Source: Pseudonocardia parietis | GTDB lineage: Bacteria > Actinomycetota > Actinomycetes > Mycobacteriales > Pseudonocardiaceae | Assembly (NCBI RefSeq): GCF_017876315.1 | Contig: NZ_JAGINU010000001.1 | Span: forward strand, 372,001-436,000 | Length of the DNA stretch: 64,000 nt | Direction: 5' to 3' | Part shown: positions 15,820-25,166 of the stretch, piece by piece | How positions within the stretch are numbered: position 1 is the stretch's first letter | How the letters are laid out: every line of letters starts with the position of its first letter | Translations under genes and position numbers: made by a program | The notes under the pieces: model-generated | Databases searched by the model: none | Told to the model about the DNA's origin: nothing | Seen by the model: only the letters and a program-made list of their open reading frames with translations

Positions 15820-16272
15820 GTGATCGTGCAGATCGTCCTTGTGTTCGCGGCGCTCGCCGCACTGGCCTACTTCGTGCGCAGTGGGCAGAACGTCGGCATC
15901 CGGGCGAGCAAGCGGCTCGCGTTCGGTCTGTTCGTCGTCGTCAACATCTACGCGGTGCTGCGCCCCGAGGACGTGACCACGCTGGCCCGGCTCCTCGGCG
16001 TCGGCCGCGGCACCGACCTCGTCGTCTACCTGCTGGTCGTCGCGTTCGTCTTCGGCATGCTGAACAGCTACCTGCGGGATCGCGAGATCAGCCAGCACCT
16101 GACGAACCTGGCCCGCCAGATCGCGATCCGGGACGCCGAGCTGGCCCGCCGCGAGGAGGAGCTCACCGAATTGCTGCGCGTTCAGAACCGGCAGGCGGAC
16201 ACCATCGATGTCGAGACACCGGTGTCGCCGAACGGCACGCAGCCGTCCCGGGAGCACGAGAAAGCTCCCTGA
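15820..16272 (+). CDS. DUF2304 membrane protein
   Basis: A 150-residue protein with three hydrophobic helices in residues 1-85 (including RLAFGLFVVVNIYAVLRPEDV), then a charged helical segment predicted to be coiled coil (residues 88-130, REISQHLTNLARQIAIRDAE) and a flexible tail. DUF2304 proteins usually follow GT2 glycosyltransferases in glycan loci and may anchor or assist them. The GTG start is 4 bases after the GT2 stop. Confidence 0.82.
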   Translation: MIVQIVLVFAALAALAYFVRSGQNVGIRASKRLAFGLFVVVNIYAVLRPEDVTTLARLLGVGRGTDLVVYLLVVAFVFGMLNSYLRDREISQHLTNLARQIAIRDAELARREEELTELLRVQNRQADTIDVETPVSPNGTQPSREHEKAP

Positions 16273-16317
16273 CGGGGGCCTCGATCGAGTATCGCCACCG
16301 TCCGTATGCTCCCCGCG

Positions 16318-17379
16318 ATGCGCGTGCTGAGCATTGTCGGTGCCCGACCGCAGTTCGTGAAGCTTGCCCCCGTGGCCGCCGCGGCCGAGGGCCGGTTGGA
16401 ACACCTGATCGCGCACACCGGCCAGCACTACGACGTCAACATGAGCGACGCGTTCTTCACCGACCTCGGCATCCCTGCGCCGGACGTGAACCTCGGTGTC
16501 GGCTCAGGCAGCCACGGCACGCAGACCGCGGCGATGCTGGAAGGCCTGGAGAAGGTCGTCCTCGATACCCGGCCGGACTGGGTGCTGGTCTACGGTGACA
16601 CGAACTCCACCCTCGCCGGCACCCTCGCTGCCGTGAAGCTGCACGTCCCGGTCGCGCACCTGGAGGCCGGCCTTCGGTCGTTCAACCGGCGGATGCCGGA
16701 GGAGCAGAACCGGGTGTTGACCGACCACGCCGCTGATCTCCTGCTCGCGCCTACCGAAACGGCCGTCGGCCACCTGACCCGGGAGGGCCTCGCGGAGCGG
16801 ACGGTCCTGGTGGGCGATGTGATGACCGACGTGCTGCTACGAGTGCGCGAGGCCGTCACGAACCAGCCGCTGCCCCTGCCGGACCTGGCGACCGGCGAGT
16901 ACCACGTGGCGACCGTGCACCGGCCCGACAACACCGACGACCCCGAGCGATTGCGCGCGATCCTCGACGGGCTCTCCAAGATCGATGGCCCAGTGGTGCT
17001 TCTCGCGCACCCGCGGCTGCGCACCCTGGCCGCTCGACACGGGATCGAGCTCAGCACCGGATCAGTCACGGTGTCCGAGCCGCTGGGCTACCCGCAGCTG
17101 GTGAACGCGGTCGCGCACAGCCGCGGCGTGATCACGGACTCGGGCGGGCTGCAGAAGGAGGCCTTCCTGCTCCGGGTGCCCTGCACGACGCTCCGACCGG
17201 AGACCGAATGGGTCGAGACCGTCGAGCTGGGATGGAACACGCTGGTCAACGACGGTTTCGAGCGCCTGGCCGGAATTGTCGGACGTCCGGTTCCGGCGGC
17301 GACCGACGCCACCCCGTACGGCACGGGGCGAGCCGCGGAGGCCGCGATCGACGCGCTGGAGTCAGGCCGCGCGGCGTGA
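16318..17379 (+). CDS. wecB: UDP-N-acetylglucosamine 2-epimerase (WecB/WbpI family)
   Basis: A 353-residue GT-B-fold epimerase with the family signatures VGARPQFVKLAP at the start, THTGQHYD-like HTGQHYDVNMSD, VYGDTNSTLAG, VAHLEAGLRSFN and DSGGLQKEA. It inverts C2 of UDP-HexNAc sugars. Next to WbpA/B/E/D-like genes it could act as WbpI, giving UDP-ManNAc3NAcA, or as a plain WecB. ATG 16318 begins at the conserved MRVLSIVGARPQF; the ATG 12 bases earlier is less likely. Its last 18 bases overlap the convergent glycosyltransferase gene. Confidence 0.87.
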   Translation: MRVLSIVGARPQFVKLAPVAAAAEGRLEHLIAHTGQHYDVNMSDAFFTDLGIPAPDVNLGVGSGSHGTQTAAMLEGLEKVVLDTRPDWVLVYGDTNSTLAGTLAAVKLHVPVAHLEAGLRSFNRRMPEEQNRVLTDHAADLLLAPTETAVGHLTREGLAERTVLVGDVMTDVLLRVREAVTNQPLPLPDLATGEYHVATVHRPDNTDDPERLRAILDGLSKIDGPVVLLAHPRLRTLAARHGIELSTGSVTVSEPLGYPQLVNAVAHSRGVITDSGGLQKEAFLLRVPCTTLRPETEWVETVELGWNTLVNDGFERLAGIVGRPVPAATDATPYGTGRAAEAAIDALESGRAA

Positions 17380-18543
17380 GTTGCGTGGCTCTTCGGCGCT
17401 GCGCTCATCTCGTACGCCGGTGATCCAACGCGCCGCGCGGCGACCCGTGGACCGGAGAGAAGCGTGCTCCTCCGTCCAGGAGACGAGCCGCGCCGAGTCG
17501 AACGCCGTGCGCGACAGCAGCTCCACCATCCGGTCGGCGACCTCGGCCGGGTCATGGCCGGAGACGAGCCCGAGCTCATTGTTCCGGACCAGGGCAGCGC
17601 CGTCACCAGCCCCGGCGAAGAGGACCGGTGTACCGCACCCCGTGGCCGCGTAGATCTTCGTCGGCCGGGCGAAGTCGTACCCCCGACCGGGCACGATGCT
17701 CACCAGTGCGCCGCGGGCGGACCTCAGTGTGCGTGCGGCCTCGGCCGGCGGGACGACCCCGCCGAACTCGACGGCGCCGGGCACCAGCCGCTCGGCCAGC
17801 TCACGCAGCTCGCTCTCTGCCGACCCCTGGCCGAGAAAAACGATCCGTGCTCCCGGGCAGCGGCGACGGACCTCCGGGAGCGCGCGGATGAACACGTCCG
17901 CGCCCTGCCACTCCGACATCGTCCCGGTGTAGACGAGGACCGGGTCAGGTGCACTCTGGTCGCCGACAGACGGTGCGAAGACTTCGGTGTCGATACCGTT
18001 CGACACGACCTCGACGCGATCGGGTGCGGCGCCCAGCGCCACAACCCGCTCGGCGACCCCATCGGATACCGCGAGCACGCCACTGGCCCGCCGGAGCACG
18101 ATCCGCTCCAGCATGCGCATCACCGCGATCACCGGACGGGGCGCACCGGACGCCACCAGCGCGTCACTCCAGACGTCCGCGGCGTAGTAGTAGAGCGGAA
18201 TCCGCCGCAAACCACAGACCACCGCGGCCACCACGCCGGTACTCGGCGGCGGCTCGCAGACCACCATGTCGGCCGGCTGCGCGAGCAGACGCAACGCGAG
18301 AGGGATGTCGAAGCTGGCGTACTGCACGTAGCCCCGCACGGTCCCGTTACGGTCGCGTAGGACGGGCCAGCGCCGCACTCGGGCACCGGTCTCCGGTTCC
18401 GGCCCGGAATCCGCCGGAGCGCGCGTCGTCAGGACGGTTACTCCATGGCCGGCCTCGGCCAACGCCATGGTGAGGGCACGCAGCCGGAAGGCGGCTGCGG
18501 CGACCTCGGGTGCGAACAACCGCGACGCCAGCACGACCTTCAT
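17362..18543 (-). CDS. Glycosyltransferase family 4
   Basis: A 393-residue GT-B protein. The N-terminal half carries ASRLFAPEVAAAAFRLRAL and DVWSDALVASG; the C-terminal nucleotide-sugar half contains VYTGTMSEWQGADVFI, IVFLGQGSAESEL and the E-x7-E-like region RPTKIYAATGCGTPVL. Similar proteins in WbuB-like families transfer amino sugars or deoxy sugars to lipid carriers. The ATG overlaps the WbpB-like stop (ATGA), so it is last in a WbpE-WbpB-GT4 operon. Confidence 0.83.
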   Translation of the reverse strand: MKVVLASRLFAPEVAAAAFRLRALTMALAEAGHGVTVLTTRAPADSGPEPETGARVRRWPVLRDRNGTVRGYVQYASFDIPLALRLLAQPADMVVCEPPPSTGVVAAVVCGLRRIPLYYYAADVWSDALVASGAPRPVIAVMRMLERIVLRRASGVLAVSDGVAERVVALGAAPDRVEVVSNGIDTEVFAPSVGDQSAPDPVLVYTGTMSEWQGADVFIRALPEVRRRCPGARIVFLGQGSAESELRELAERLVPGAVEFGGVVPPAEAARTLRSARGALVSIVPGRGYDFARPTKIYAATGCGTPVLFAGAGDGAALVRNNELGLVSGHDPAEVADRMVELLSRTAFDSARLVSWTEEHASLRSTGRRAARWITGVRDERSAEEPRNSRRAA

Positions 18544-19529
18544 GCAGGTACCTCCGGGTGGGTGGGTGTTCCGGAGACGATCAGCCACTCTGCGGTCCGC
18601 AGTGTCTCCAGTCCCTCGGCGAGTGTGACGATCCCGGAACCGGCGCCGAGCACCGCATCGCGGAAACTCTCGTGCTCGGTGCGGAGCGGCTCGGGCTTCG
18701 GAATGGCGAACCGGGTGACGTCGCCCTCGCTGACCCCGCGGAAGTTGGCGACCGAATCCCACTGGGTATCGACGACACCGTTGCCGTGGAAGGTGAGGTC
18801 GGCCGTGAGCGTGTCAGCCACGAATGCTCCCTTCTCGCCGGTCACCACGGTCACGCGCTCCTTCATCGGCGACAGCCAGTTGACCAGGTGGTTGGTGATC
18901 ACTCCGTTCGCCAACCGGCCGGTCGCAGCGATCATGTCCTCGTGCTCCCGGCCGGAGCGGGTGGTGATCTGAGCGTCGAGCTCGGCGTACGGCGACCGGG
19001 CGAGCCACATCGTGAGGTCGATGTCGTGGGTGGCGAGGTCCTTCACGACCCCGACGTCGGCGATCCGGGAGGGGAACGGCCCCTGCCGCCGGGTCGCGAC
19101 CTGGTAGACCTCACCGAGGTCTCCGTTCGCCAAGCGGGCGCGAAGCGACTGGAGCGCCGGGTTGTACCGCTCGACGTGGCCGACCGCACCGACCAGGCCA
19201 CGCGAGGTGAACGCCTCGAGCAGTCGCTCGCCCGCCTCGGCGCTGTGCGCGATCGGCTTCTCGATGAGCGTGTGCACGCCCGCCTCGGCGAGCGCGATCC
19301 CGACATCCTCGTGCTGTGCCGTCGGTACGGCACAGACCGCCATGTCGATGCCGGTGGCAATGAGCTGGTCGACGTTCTCCAATGCGGTCAGAGGACCGGC
19401 AACGCCGTGCACGTCGCCGAAGGGGTCAGCAACAGCTACGAGCTCGACACCACTCGTTTCACGGACGACACGGGCATGGTGCCGGCCCATCATGCCGAGC
19501 CCGATGATCCCCACACGCAGATTGCCCAT
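18540..19529 (-). CDS. wbpB: WbpB-like UDP-GlcNAcA 3-dehydrogenase (Gfo/Idh/MocA)
   Basis: A 329-residue oxidoreductase with N-terminal NAD-binding RVGIIGLGMMGRHHAR, the conserved HTLIEKPIA (Lys-Pro of the EKP motif), GHVERYNPAL and KDLATHDIDL, the D-x3-H pattern of this group. WbpB oxidises C3 of UDP-GlcNAcA in the route to UDP-2,3-diacetamido sugars. Its start overlaps the WbpE-like stop (ATGA), an order that links the two consecutive steps. The product of the 25.7 kb dehydrogenase would be its substrate. Confidence 0.85.
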   Translation of the reverse strand: MGNLRVGIIGLGMMGRHHARVVRETSGVELVAVADPFGDVHGVAGPLTALENVDQLIATGIDMAVCAVPTAQHEDVGIALAEAGVHTLIEKPIAHSAEAGERLLEAFTSRGLVGAVGHVERYNPALQSLRARLANGDLGEVYQVATRRQGPFPSRIADVGVVKDLATHDIDLTMWLARSPYAELDAQITTRSGREHEDMIAATGRLANGVITNHLVNWLSPMKERVTVVTGEKGAFVADTLTADLTFHGNGVVDTQWDSVANFRGVSEGDVTRFAIPKPEPLRTEHESFRDAVLGAGSGIVTLAEGLETLRTAEWLIVSGTPTHPEVPA

Positions 19530-20620
19530 CAGGCCCCCGCTCCGGCCAGGGCGTTGACCGCGTTGACGATCCGCTCCCGGTCCTCGTCGTCCAGCGCCGG
19601 ATGTACCGGGAGCGACAGCACCCGGTCCTTCGCCCACTCCGTGTTCGGCAACTCCGCGTCCCGCGAGAAGGCCGGCAGACGGTGCACCGGGGTCGGGTAG
19701 TAGACGCCTGCTCCGATCGCGTACTCCTCGCGCAGCGCAGCGGCGAATCCGTCCCGACCCTCTGGAATCGTGATCGTGTACTGGTGGTAGACGTGCACGA
19801 CGCCGTCGGCGACGGCGGGCAGTCCGACCCCGGTCAGGTTCGTGTCGAAGAACTGCGCGTTCGCCCGCCGGGCCTCGGTCCGCTCGGGCAGATCCGCCAG
19901 CTGGACGCGACCGATCGCCGCGTGCACGTCAGTCATCCGCGCGTTGAACCCGACGATCTCGTTCGCGTACTGCGTCGCCATGCCTTGGTTACGCAGCAGC
20001 TGCACGGTCCGGGCGAGCTCGGCGTCGCCGGTGGCGACCATGCCACCTTCACCGGAGGTCATGTTCTTGGTCGGGTAGAGACTGAACGCGGCGAACCGCC
20101 CGAAAGTCCCGACGAGCTGTCCGTGCAGGCTCGCCCCGTGGGCTTGGGCCGCATCCTCGTAGAGGTCCAGACCGTGTTGTTCGGCGAGCCACCCGAGCCC
20201 GGCCATGTCGGCCGGGTGCCCGTAGAGGTGGACCGGCATGATCCCGCGGGTGCGCTCGCCGATCAGCGTCGCCACGTGCGCAGGGTCGATGCCGTAGGCC
20301 TCGCGTCGGATGTCTGCGAATACCGGGGTGGCACCGGTGAGCGCGACTGCGTTGGCGGTCGCGGCGAAGGTGAAGGACGGGACGACGACCTCGTCACCGG
20401 GTCCGACACCGGCGGCGAGCAGGCCCAGGTGCAGGGCCGAGGTCCCGGAGTTGACGGCGACCGCGGCACGTCCGTCGAGCAGGTCCCGGCCGAACTCCTG
20501 TTCGAAAGAGGCAACTTCCCGGCCCTGGGCCAGCATCCCCGACCGGAGCACAGCGTCGACCGCACCTCGTTCGGCGCTTCCGATGAGTGGCCGCGCCACC
20601 GGTATGAACTCTTTGCTCAC
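19529..20620 (-). CDS. wbpE: WbpE-like UDP-3-keto-sugar aminotransferase
   Basis: A 363-residue DegT/DnrJ/EryC1 PLP enzyme: NSGTSALHLGL binds the phosphate, DLYEDAAQAHGA holds the PLP aspartate, and SLYPTKNMTSGEGG the Schiff-base lysine at about residue 185. VYYPTPVHRLPAF is typical of the WbpE/WlaK group. It installs the 3-amino group after WbpB. Start GTG 20620 with AAGGA upstream. First gene of the minus-strand operon. Confidence 0.86.
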   Translation of the reverse strand: MSKEFIPVARPLIGSAERGAVDAVLRSGMLAQGREVASFEQEFGRDLLDGRAAVAVNSGTSALHLGLLAAGVGPGDEVVVPSFTFAATANAVALTGATPVFADIRREAYGIDPAHVATLIGERTRGIMPVHLYGHPADMAGLGWLAEQHGLDLYEDAAQAHGASLHGQLVGTFGRFAAFSLYPTKNMTSGEGGMVATGDAELARTVQLLRNQGMATQYANEIVGFNARMTDVHAAIGRVQLADLPERTEARRANAQFFDTNLTGVGLPAVADGVVHVYHQYTITIPEGRDGFAAALREEYAIGAGVYYPTPVHRLPAFSRDAELPNTEWAKDRVLSLPVHPALDDEDRERIVNAVNALAGAGA

Positions 20621-20769
20621 TCGGCGTCCTTGCTACCCGACTTTGCGTGCGATCGACCCTAGCCCGCCGCGTCCGACAGACTCCGGCGACCCGACACCGA
20701 CACGGACAGATGCATCCGTTCGGCTCCCATCGGACCAACGGATGCAGGTACGCACGCGATACGGTCGCG

Positions 20770-21435
20770 ATGATGCGCGTCCGAAATGTCGTCAATGCCA
20801 TGAGCTCCTCCCGCCCCGCGAACGAACTACGCCGCCGGTTGCGGTTTCCCGGTACCGAGGCCTACTGGGACCGTCGCTACGAGGCCGGTGGCACCTCGGG
20901 TGCGGGCTCCTACGGACCCCAGGCGGAGTGGAAGGCGAGCATCGTCAACGGATGGGTCGACGCACTGGGCGTCCGTTCGGTCGTCGATCTCGGCTGTGGC
21001 GACGGGAACCAGCTGTCCCTGGCCCACTACCCCCGCTATCTGGGCCTCGATCTCTCCGCCGAGGCGGTCCGGATGTGCATCCGCCGCTACGGCGACGACC
21101 CGACCAAGAGTTTCCTGGCCTACGACCCGAGCAGTACCTCCGACGCGGCGGGCTGGCTGTGCGCCGACCTGGCGCTGTCGATGGAGGTGCTCTTCCACCT
21201 GGTGGACGACGGGATGTTCGAGGACTATCTCGCCCGGCTGTTCGACAGCGCCGAGCGCTACGTGGTGATCTGCAGTAGCGACACATCCGACATTCCGCAG
21301 GGTCCGCACGAGCGCCACCGGCCCTTCACGCCCTGGATCTCGGCCAACCGCTCGGACTGGGTGCTGGAGCAGCGAGCCGATCCGCCGGAAGACATGGCGA
21401 TCGTCTCGTCGCTGTACCTCTATCGACGGGTGTGA
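20770..21435 (+). CDS. SAM-dependent methyltransferase
   Basis: A class I methyltransferase of about 221 residues: VRSVVDLGCGDGNQLSLA is motif I, YLGLDLSAEAVRM the post-motif acid, and DLALSMEVLFHLVDDGMFEDYLARL the motif IV region. TEAYWDRRYEAGGTSGAGSYG before motif I recalls methyltransferases found in glycan clusters. The start is uncertain: ATGs at 20770, 20773 and 20800 are in frame and none has a clear ribosome site. Divergent from wbpE. Confidence 0.78.
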   Translation: MMRVRNVVNAMSSSRPANELRRRLRFPGTEAYWDRRYEAGGTSGAGSYGPQAEWKASIVNGWVDALGVRSVVDLGCGDGNQLSLAHYPRYLGLDLSAEAVRMCIRRYGDDPTKSFLAYDPSSTSDAAGWLCADLALSMEVLFHLVDDGMFEDYLARLFDSAERYVVICSSDTSDIPQGPHERHRPFTPWISANRSDWVLEQRADPPEDMAIVSSLYLYRRV

Positions 21436-21450
21436 GCCCACCCTGGTCGG

Positions 21451-22929
21451 TCAGTTCCGACGGGAACGCCACGGTCGGGGAAGCCGGGCGGCATCGGCCC
21501 GGTTGAGTGCCACCCACACCACGGCGAACACCACAGCGACCGCCGGGTCGAGCCAGATCGGCAGTACCAGCCGCGACTGTGTCGCGTACAACGCGACCAG
21601 CAGGAGGATGCCTCCGGCAAGCTTGGCGTATAGCCCGGCCCAGCGGTGCCGTCCCGCCCGCCAGACGACGACGACCGGGATCGCCGCGATGACGAACGTC
21701 CCGGCCAGGTAGCCGAGTGCCACGCCGACACCACCCAGTTTCGGCGCCGCGACCAGCCACACGACCGTCCCGAAGCCCATGCCAGTCAAACTCGCCGCGA
21801 CATTGATCGCCATACCGCGCTGCGAACGGGCCGTCAGGGCGTTCACCGCGACGACGCCGAGGTTGGTGCAAAGGACGGCGACGGCGAGGATCGCGAGAAT
21901 CGGTGCAGCACCGGCGTAGTCGGCGCCCCAGATGACCCGGATCAACAACCGGCTGCACAGCGCGACCGCCCCGAAGATCATGACGACCACGACCGCCAGC
22001 GTCCGGGTGGCGTGGTCGGTGCGGGTCCGGAACGCCTTCTCATCGGATCGGCCCAGCGTTTCGGAGAGCGCCGGGAGGAGTACCAGGGTGAGAGACACAG
22101 CGAGCATCGATGCGGGTGTCGCGAGCGCAAGCGCAGCGGCGTACTCGCCCGCGCCGGCATCCCCCGACACTAGGCGCGCGACGATCTGGGATAGCTGCAG
22201 GAAGCCGGCGCTCGCGAGTGAGCCAACCGCACCGAGCGCGACGAAGCCGTCCAGCTCACGGCGGTGCGTCGGCTCCGGGCGTCCGCCACCGCCGAACGGC
22301 CAGCCCGCCAGTGCATAGACGCCGTATGCCAGCGCGAGCGGAAGGACGAGCGCGACGCCGCGCACGCCGCTCAGGAGCAGCAGCGTCAGCACGACGAGTC
22401 CGAGGACGACACAGAGGACGTCCCACCCGGTGGCGCGGGTGGTCTGGCCGGTGCCGAACTGGACGCCCCGGGTGAAGCTGTAACCGGAGTAGCCGATGGT
22501 GAGAAGGGCAACGGCGAGTGCGCCGGTCAGACTGCCGCCGTCGAGATACACCCAGACCGGGATCGCCGCCGCGGCGAGAAGGAGAACCGTCGCGAGCATC
22601 CGGCGGCGCAGATGCGCAGCCGTCGCCCGTGCTTCCTCGATCGATCCCGCCCCACGTGCCCGGGCGAGGAACTTCGACGCGGCACTCCCGGTCGAGGTCG
22701 GCCAGAGCAGCGCCAGGATCGTGGCCGCCGCGATCGCCGAGGCCACGACGCCCAGCTCGGCCTGACCGGCGATCCGCCCGACCAGCAGAGAGGTGGCGAA
22801 CCGCAGGATGCCCTGCGCCGCGAGACCAGTGATCGCAAGCGCCCCACCACGACTCAGCGAGGTCGGCGTGGGGTCGTCCAGCCGGACCGGGGTGAACATG
22901 CGACTCAGCAGCGGACGGACTCCGTTCAT
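21451..22929 (-). CDS. Polysaccharide flippase, Wzx/MATE-like (second)
   Basis: A 492-residue membrane protein with about 12-14 hydrophobic segments, beginning GGALAITGLAAQGILRFATSLLVGRIAG, a typical first helix of the oligosaccharide flippase family. It ends in an Arg-rich cytoplasmic tail. Its ATG overlaps the stop of the upstream glycosyltransferase (ATGA). Having its own glycosyltransferase partner and lying inside the Wbp-like block suggests it exports a glycan distinct from that of the flippase at 211-1638. Confidence 0.83.
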   Translation of the reverse strand: MNGVRPLLSRMFTPVRLDDPTPTSLSRGGALAITGLAAQGILRFATSLLVGRIAGQAELGVVASAIAAATILALLWPTSTGSAASKFLARARGAGSIEEARATAAHLRRRMLATVLLLAAAAIPVWVYLDGGSLTGALAVALLTIGYSGYSFTRGVQFGTGQTTRATGWDVLCVVLGLVVLTLLLLSGVRGVALVLPLALAYGVYALAGWPFGGGGRPEPTHRRELDGFVALGAVGSLASAGFLQLSQIVARLVSGDAGAGEYAAALALATPASMLAVSLTLVLLPALSETLGRSDEKAFRTRTDHATRTLAVVVVMIFGAVALCSRLLIRVIWGADYAGAAPILAILAVAVLCTNLGVVAVNALTARSQRGMAINVAASLTGMGFGTVVWLVAAPKLGGVGVALGYLAGTFVIAAIPVVVVWRAGRHRWAGLYAKLAGGILLLVALYATQSRLVLPIWLDPAVAVVFAVVWVALNRADAARLPRPWRSRRN

Positions 22930-23906
22930 CCGCGAGCCGCCAGGACTCTCCGATGGACTTCCTGCACCGAGTCCACCGCCTGCACGACTCCGTGTGTGTC
23001 CCTGGTCCATCGTCGGACACCGACCGGATCGTGCCCATGGTCGCCGTCGAGGACCGCCGCCACGGCGTCGGCAGCATCGGAGGCGGCCACCGCGAGCACA
23101 GGCGGGTTCTCGTAGAGCGGCAGCGGGACAGGGACGACAACGGGAGCCCCCGCCGCGAGCGCCTCGAGTTCACTGGCCGCGAGTATCCCGGCGGACTGCC
23201 CGACGACCACCGATGCACCGGCCAGGAGACCGAGGTAGTCGGAATGTCCGGTGCGCGGTACCAGCCGGACGCCGGACGCTGCGGCATCGGCGGTGCACGA
23301 CCCCCAGTCGAGACCGACCAGGTCGACACGGTCACCCATCCGGGCGGCGAGGTCCCGCGCTACGGCGAGCTGGACCTCCACACCCTTGTCCCTGCTCCAC
23401 CGCGACGCGAAGACGATGCGAGGGCGACCGGGGGCCGGATACCACCCGGGAACGGCGTCCACGTCGATCGGGACCGGGAGGTAGACAGCGTCCGGGCGGT
23501 GCTGCAGGACGTGCTCGGCGAGGTCCGGCGTCGAGTAGAGCACCGCTTCAGCCCGCTCGAGCGCACGCACGACGGCCGGACCGCGGCGAGGGTCGTACTG
23601 GGCCGTGCGGACATCGGTGCCGTGACAGTGCACGACGTACCGGGGCGCTCCGAGCCGGGAGTGCGCCACGGTCGACGCCGAGTGGACATGCACGATGTCG
23701 TGCCGCCAGGCCTTCACGGCGAGCCGCGCGACCCATCGCCCGCCGATCATCGCTCGGCGGAGCCGCCCGGACACGCCCGGCCACTGCTGGGCGGGTGCGG
23801 CCTTCGGCAGCAAGTCCCACTCCAGGCCGCGGCGATGCGCCTCGGTGGTCATCCGTGCGGCCGTGAACGCGGCGTCGTTCACGTGCAACACAGACGGCGC
23901 GGACAT
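22926..23906 (-). CDS. Glycosyltransferase family 4-like
   Basis: A 326-residue, short GT-B protein. VLHVNDAAFTAARM opens the acceptor half, HDIVHVHSAST and YVVHCHGTDVR are conserved GT4 features, FASRWSRDKGVEVQLAVA starts the donor half, and GQSAGILAASELEALAAGAPVVV carries the E-x7-E motif. Start ATG 23906 has no ribosome site but TACGAT lies 7 bases upstream, so it is probably leaderless. First gene of the operon with the second flippase. Confidence 0.82.
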   Translation of the reverse strand: MSAPSVLHVNDAAFTAARMTTEAHRRGLEWDLLPKAAPAQQWPGVSGRLRRAMIGGRWVARLAVKAWRHDIVHVHSASTVAHSRLGAPRYVVHCHGTDVRTAQYDPRRGPAVVRALERAEAVLYSTPDLAEHVLQHRPDAVYLPVPIDVDAVPGWYPAPGRPRIVFASRWSRDKGVEVQLAVARDLAARMGDRVDLVGLDWGSCTADAAASGVRLVPRTGHSDYLGLLAGASVVVGQSAGILAASELEALAAGAPVVVPVPLPLYENPPVLAVAASDAADAVAAVLDGDHGHDPVGVRRWTRDTHGVVQAVDSVQEVHRRVLAARG

Positions 23907-23917
23907 GCGCGCGATCG

Positions 23918-23957
23918 TAGAGACCCGCTCGGTCGGGCACGCTCCGCCGGGTCTCTA
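23918..23957. promoter_or_regulatory. Mirror-image divergent promoter with a 10-base inverted repeat
   Basis: TAGAGACCCG (23918-23927) and CGGGTCTCTA (23948-23957) are exact reverse complements around a 20-base spacer. Read outward, each arm ends in the first bases of a -10-like hexamer: TACGAT (23919-23914) 7 bases before ATG 23906, and TAGACT (23956-23961) 8 bases before ATG 23970. The gap thus looks like two leaderless promoters sharing one symmetric element, a candidate operator for both glycosyltransferases. Confidence 0.55.
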
Positions 23958-23969
23958 GACTCCGTCGCC

Positions 23970-25166
23970 ATGCTCGACGGCGCGCCCCGGCGGCGAATCC
24001 TCTGCCTCTCGTTCTCCGACATCGCCGCCGATTCCCGGGTGCTGCGCCAACTCGACGTCCTCGCCGAACTCGGCGACGTCACGACAGTCGGGTACGGCGA
24101 ACATCCGGACGCCGCCGTCGAGCATCTGCCGATCGACCCGTCTCTCCCGTCGCTGCCGCAGACTCCGTTCGGGGTCGTGCTGCTCGCAGCCCGCCGGTTC
24201 GATCGGGTCGAGTTCGAGGGACCGGCGGTGCAGGCGGCGCTGTCTTTGCTCACCGGTCGTCACTTCGACCTCGTCGTGGCGAACGAAGCCAGGGCGATGG
24301 CACTCGCCCATCGCGTGGCCGACGGTGCGCCGGTCCTCGCAGACCTGCACGAATGGGCGCCGGAAGAGCGGGCGCACGTGACCTCATGGCGGCTCCTGGT
24401 CCGGCCGTTCATGTTCCACCAGTGCGCCAAGTACCTCCCGCGCATGGCGGCTGTGACGGTGGTGAACAGTTCCATCGGTGAGCTCTACCGGGAGCGGTTC
24501 GGCGTATCGTGCCGCGTCGTCCGCAATGCAGGGCCCACACGCAATCTCGAACCGGGCCCAGTGGGGGACGATCGCATCCGCCTCGTGCACAGCGGAGGCG
24601 CGGTCCCGGGCCGCAACCTGGAGGCACTGATCGATGCGGTCCGCGGTCTCGGCCCTGAGTTCTCGCTCGATCTCTACCTCGTCCCGAGCAGGGACGGCGG
24701 CAGGTATCTGGGCAAACTGCGCGAGCTGATCGGCGGCGACGGCCGCATCACGCTGCACGATCCGGTACGACCTCACGAGCTCGTGCCGACCCTTCACGCC
24801 TATGACGTCGGCGTGTTCAGCCTGCCGCCACTCACTCCGAACCACCGCCTGATGCTGCCGAACAAGATCTTCGATTTCGTGCAGGCGCGACTGGCGGTCG
24901 TGTTCAACTCCGCGCCGGAGACCGACCGATTGATCACCGGATACGGGTTCGGCGCGATCGCCTCGGGCCACTCGGCCGCTGCGATGCGCGAGACCCTCGC
25001 CGCGCTCACTCCCGCGCAGGTGACGGAGTACAAGCAGAATGCCCACCGCGCCGCAGCCGTCCTGAACTCCGCCGAGGACTCGGCCGTGACCCGCGAGGCC
25101 GTTGCCGAGCTGCTCGGCGACCGGGCTCAGCCGGCTTCGCGGAGCGAGCCACCGTCCTCGGTGTAG
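23970..25166 (+). CDS. Glycosyltransferase (GT-B, GT4-like)
   Basis: A 398-residue protein starting RRILCLSFSDIAADSRVLRQLDVLAELGDVTTVGYG, the acceptor half of GT-B enzymes. LADLHEWAPEE, VNSSIGELYRERFG, VHSGGAVPGRNLEALIDAV and LPNKIFDFVQARLAVVFN (the donor-binding loop with a K-I-F-D-F-V motif) follow. Donor and acceptor are unknown. It ends in a polar tail that overlaps the convergent wbpD by 40 bases, an unusually long overlap here. Confidence 0.8.
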   Translation: MLDGAPRRRILCLSFSDIAADSRVLRQLDVLAELGDVTTVGYGEHPDAAVEHLPIDPSLPSLPQTPFGVVLLAARRFDRVEFEGPAVQAALSLLTGRHFDLVVANEARAMALAHRVADGAPVLADLHEWAPEERAHVTSWRLLVRPFMFHQCAKYLPRMAAVTVVNSSIGELYRERFGVSCRVVRNAGPTRNLEPGPVGDDRIRLVHSGGAVPGRNLEALIDAVRGLGPEFSLDLYLVPSRDGGRYLGKLRELIGGDGRITLHDPVRPHELVPTLHAYDVGVFSLPPLTPNHRLMLPNKIFDFVQARLAVVFNSAPETDRLITGYGFGAIASGHSAAAMRETLAALTPAQVTEYKQNAHRAAAVLNSAEDSAVTREAVAELLGDRAQPASRSEPPSSV

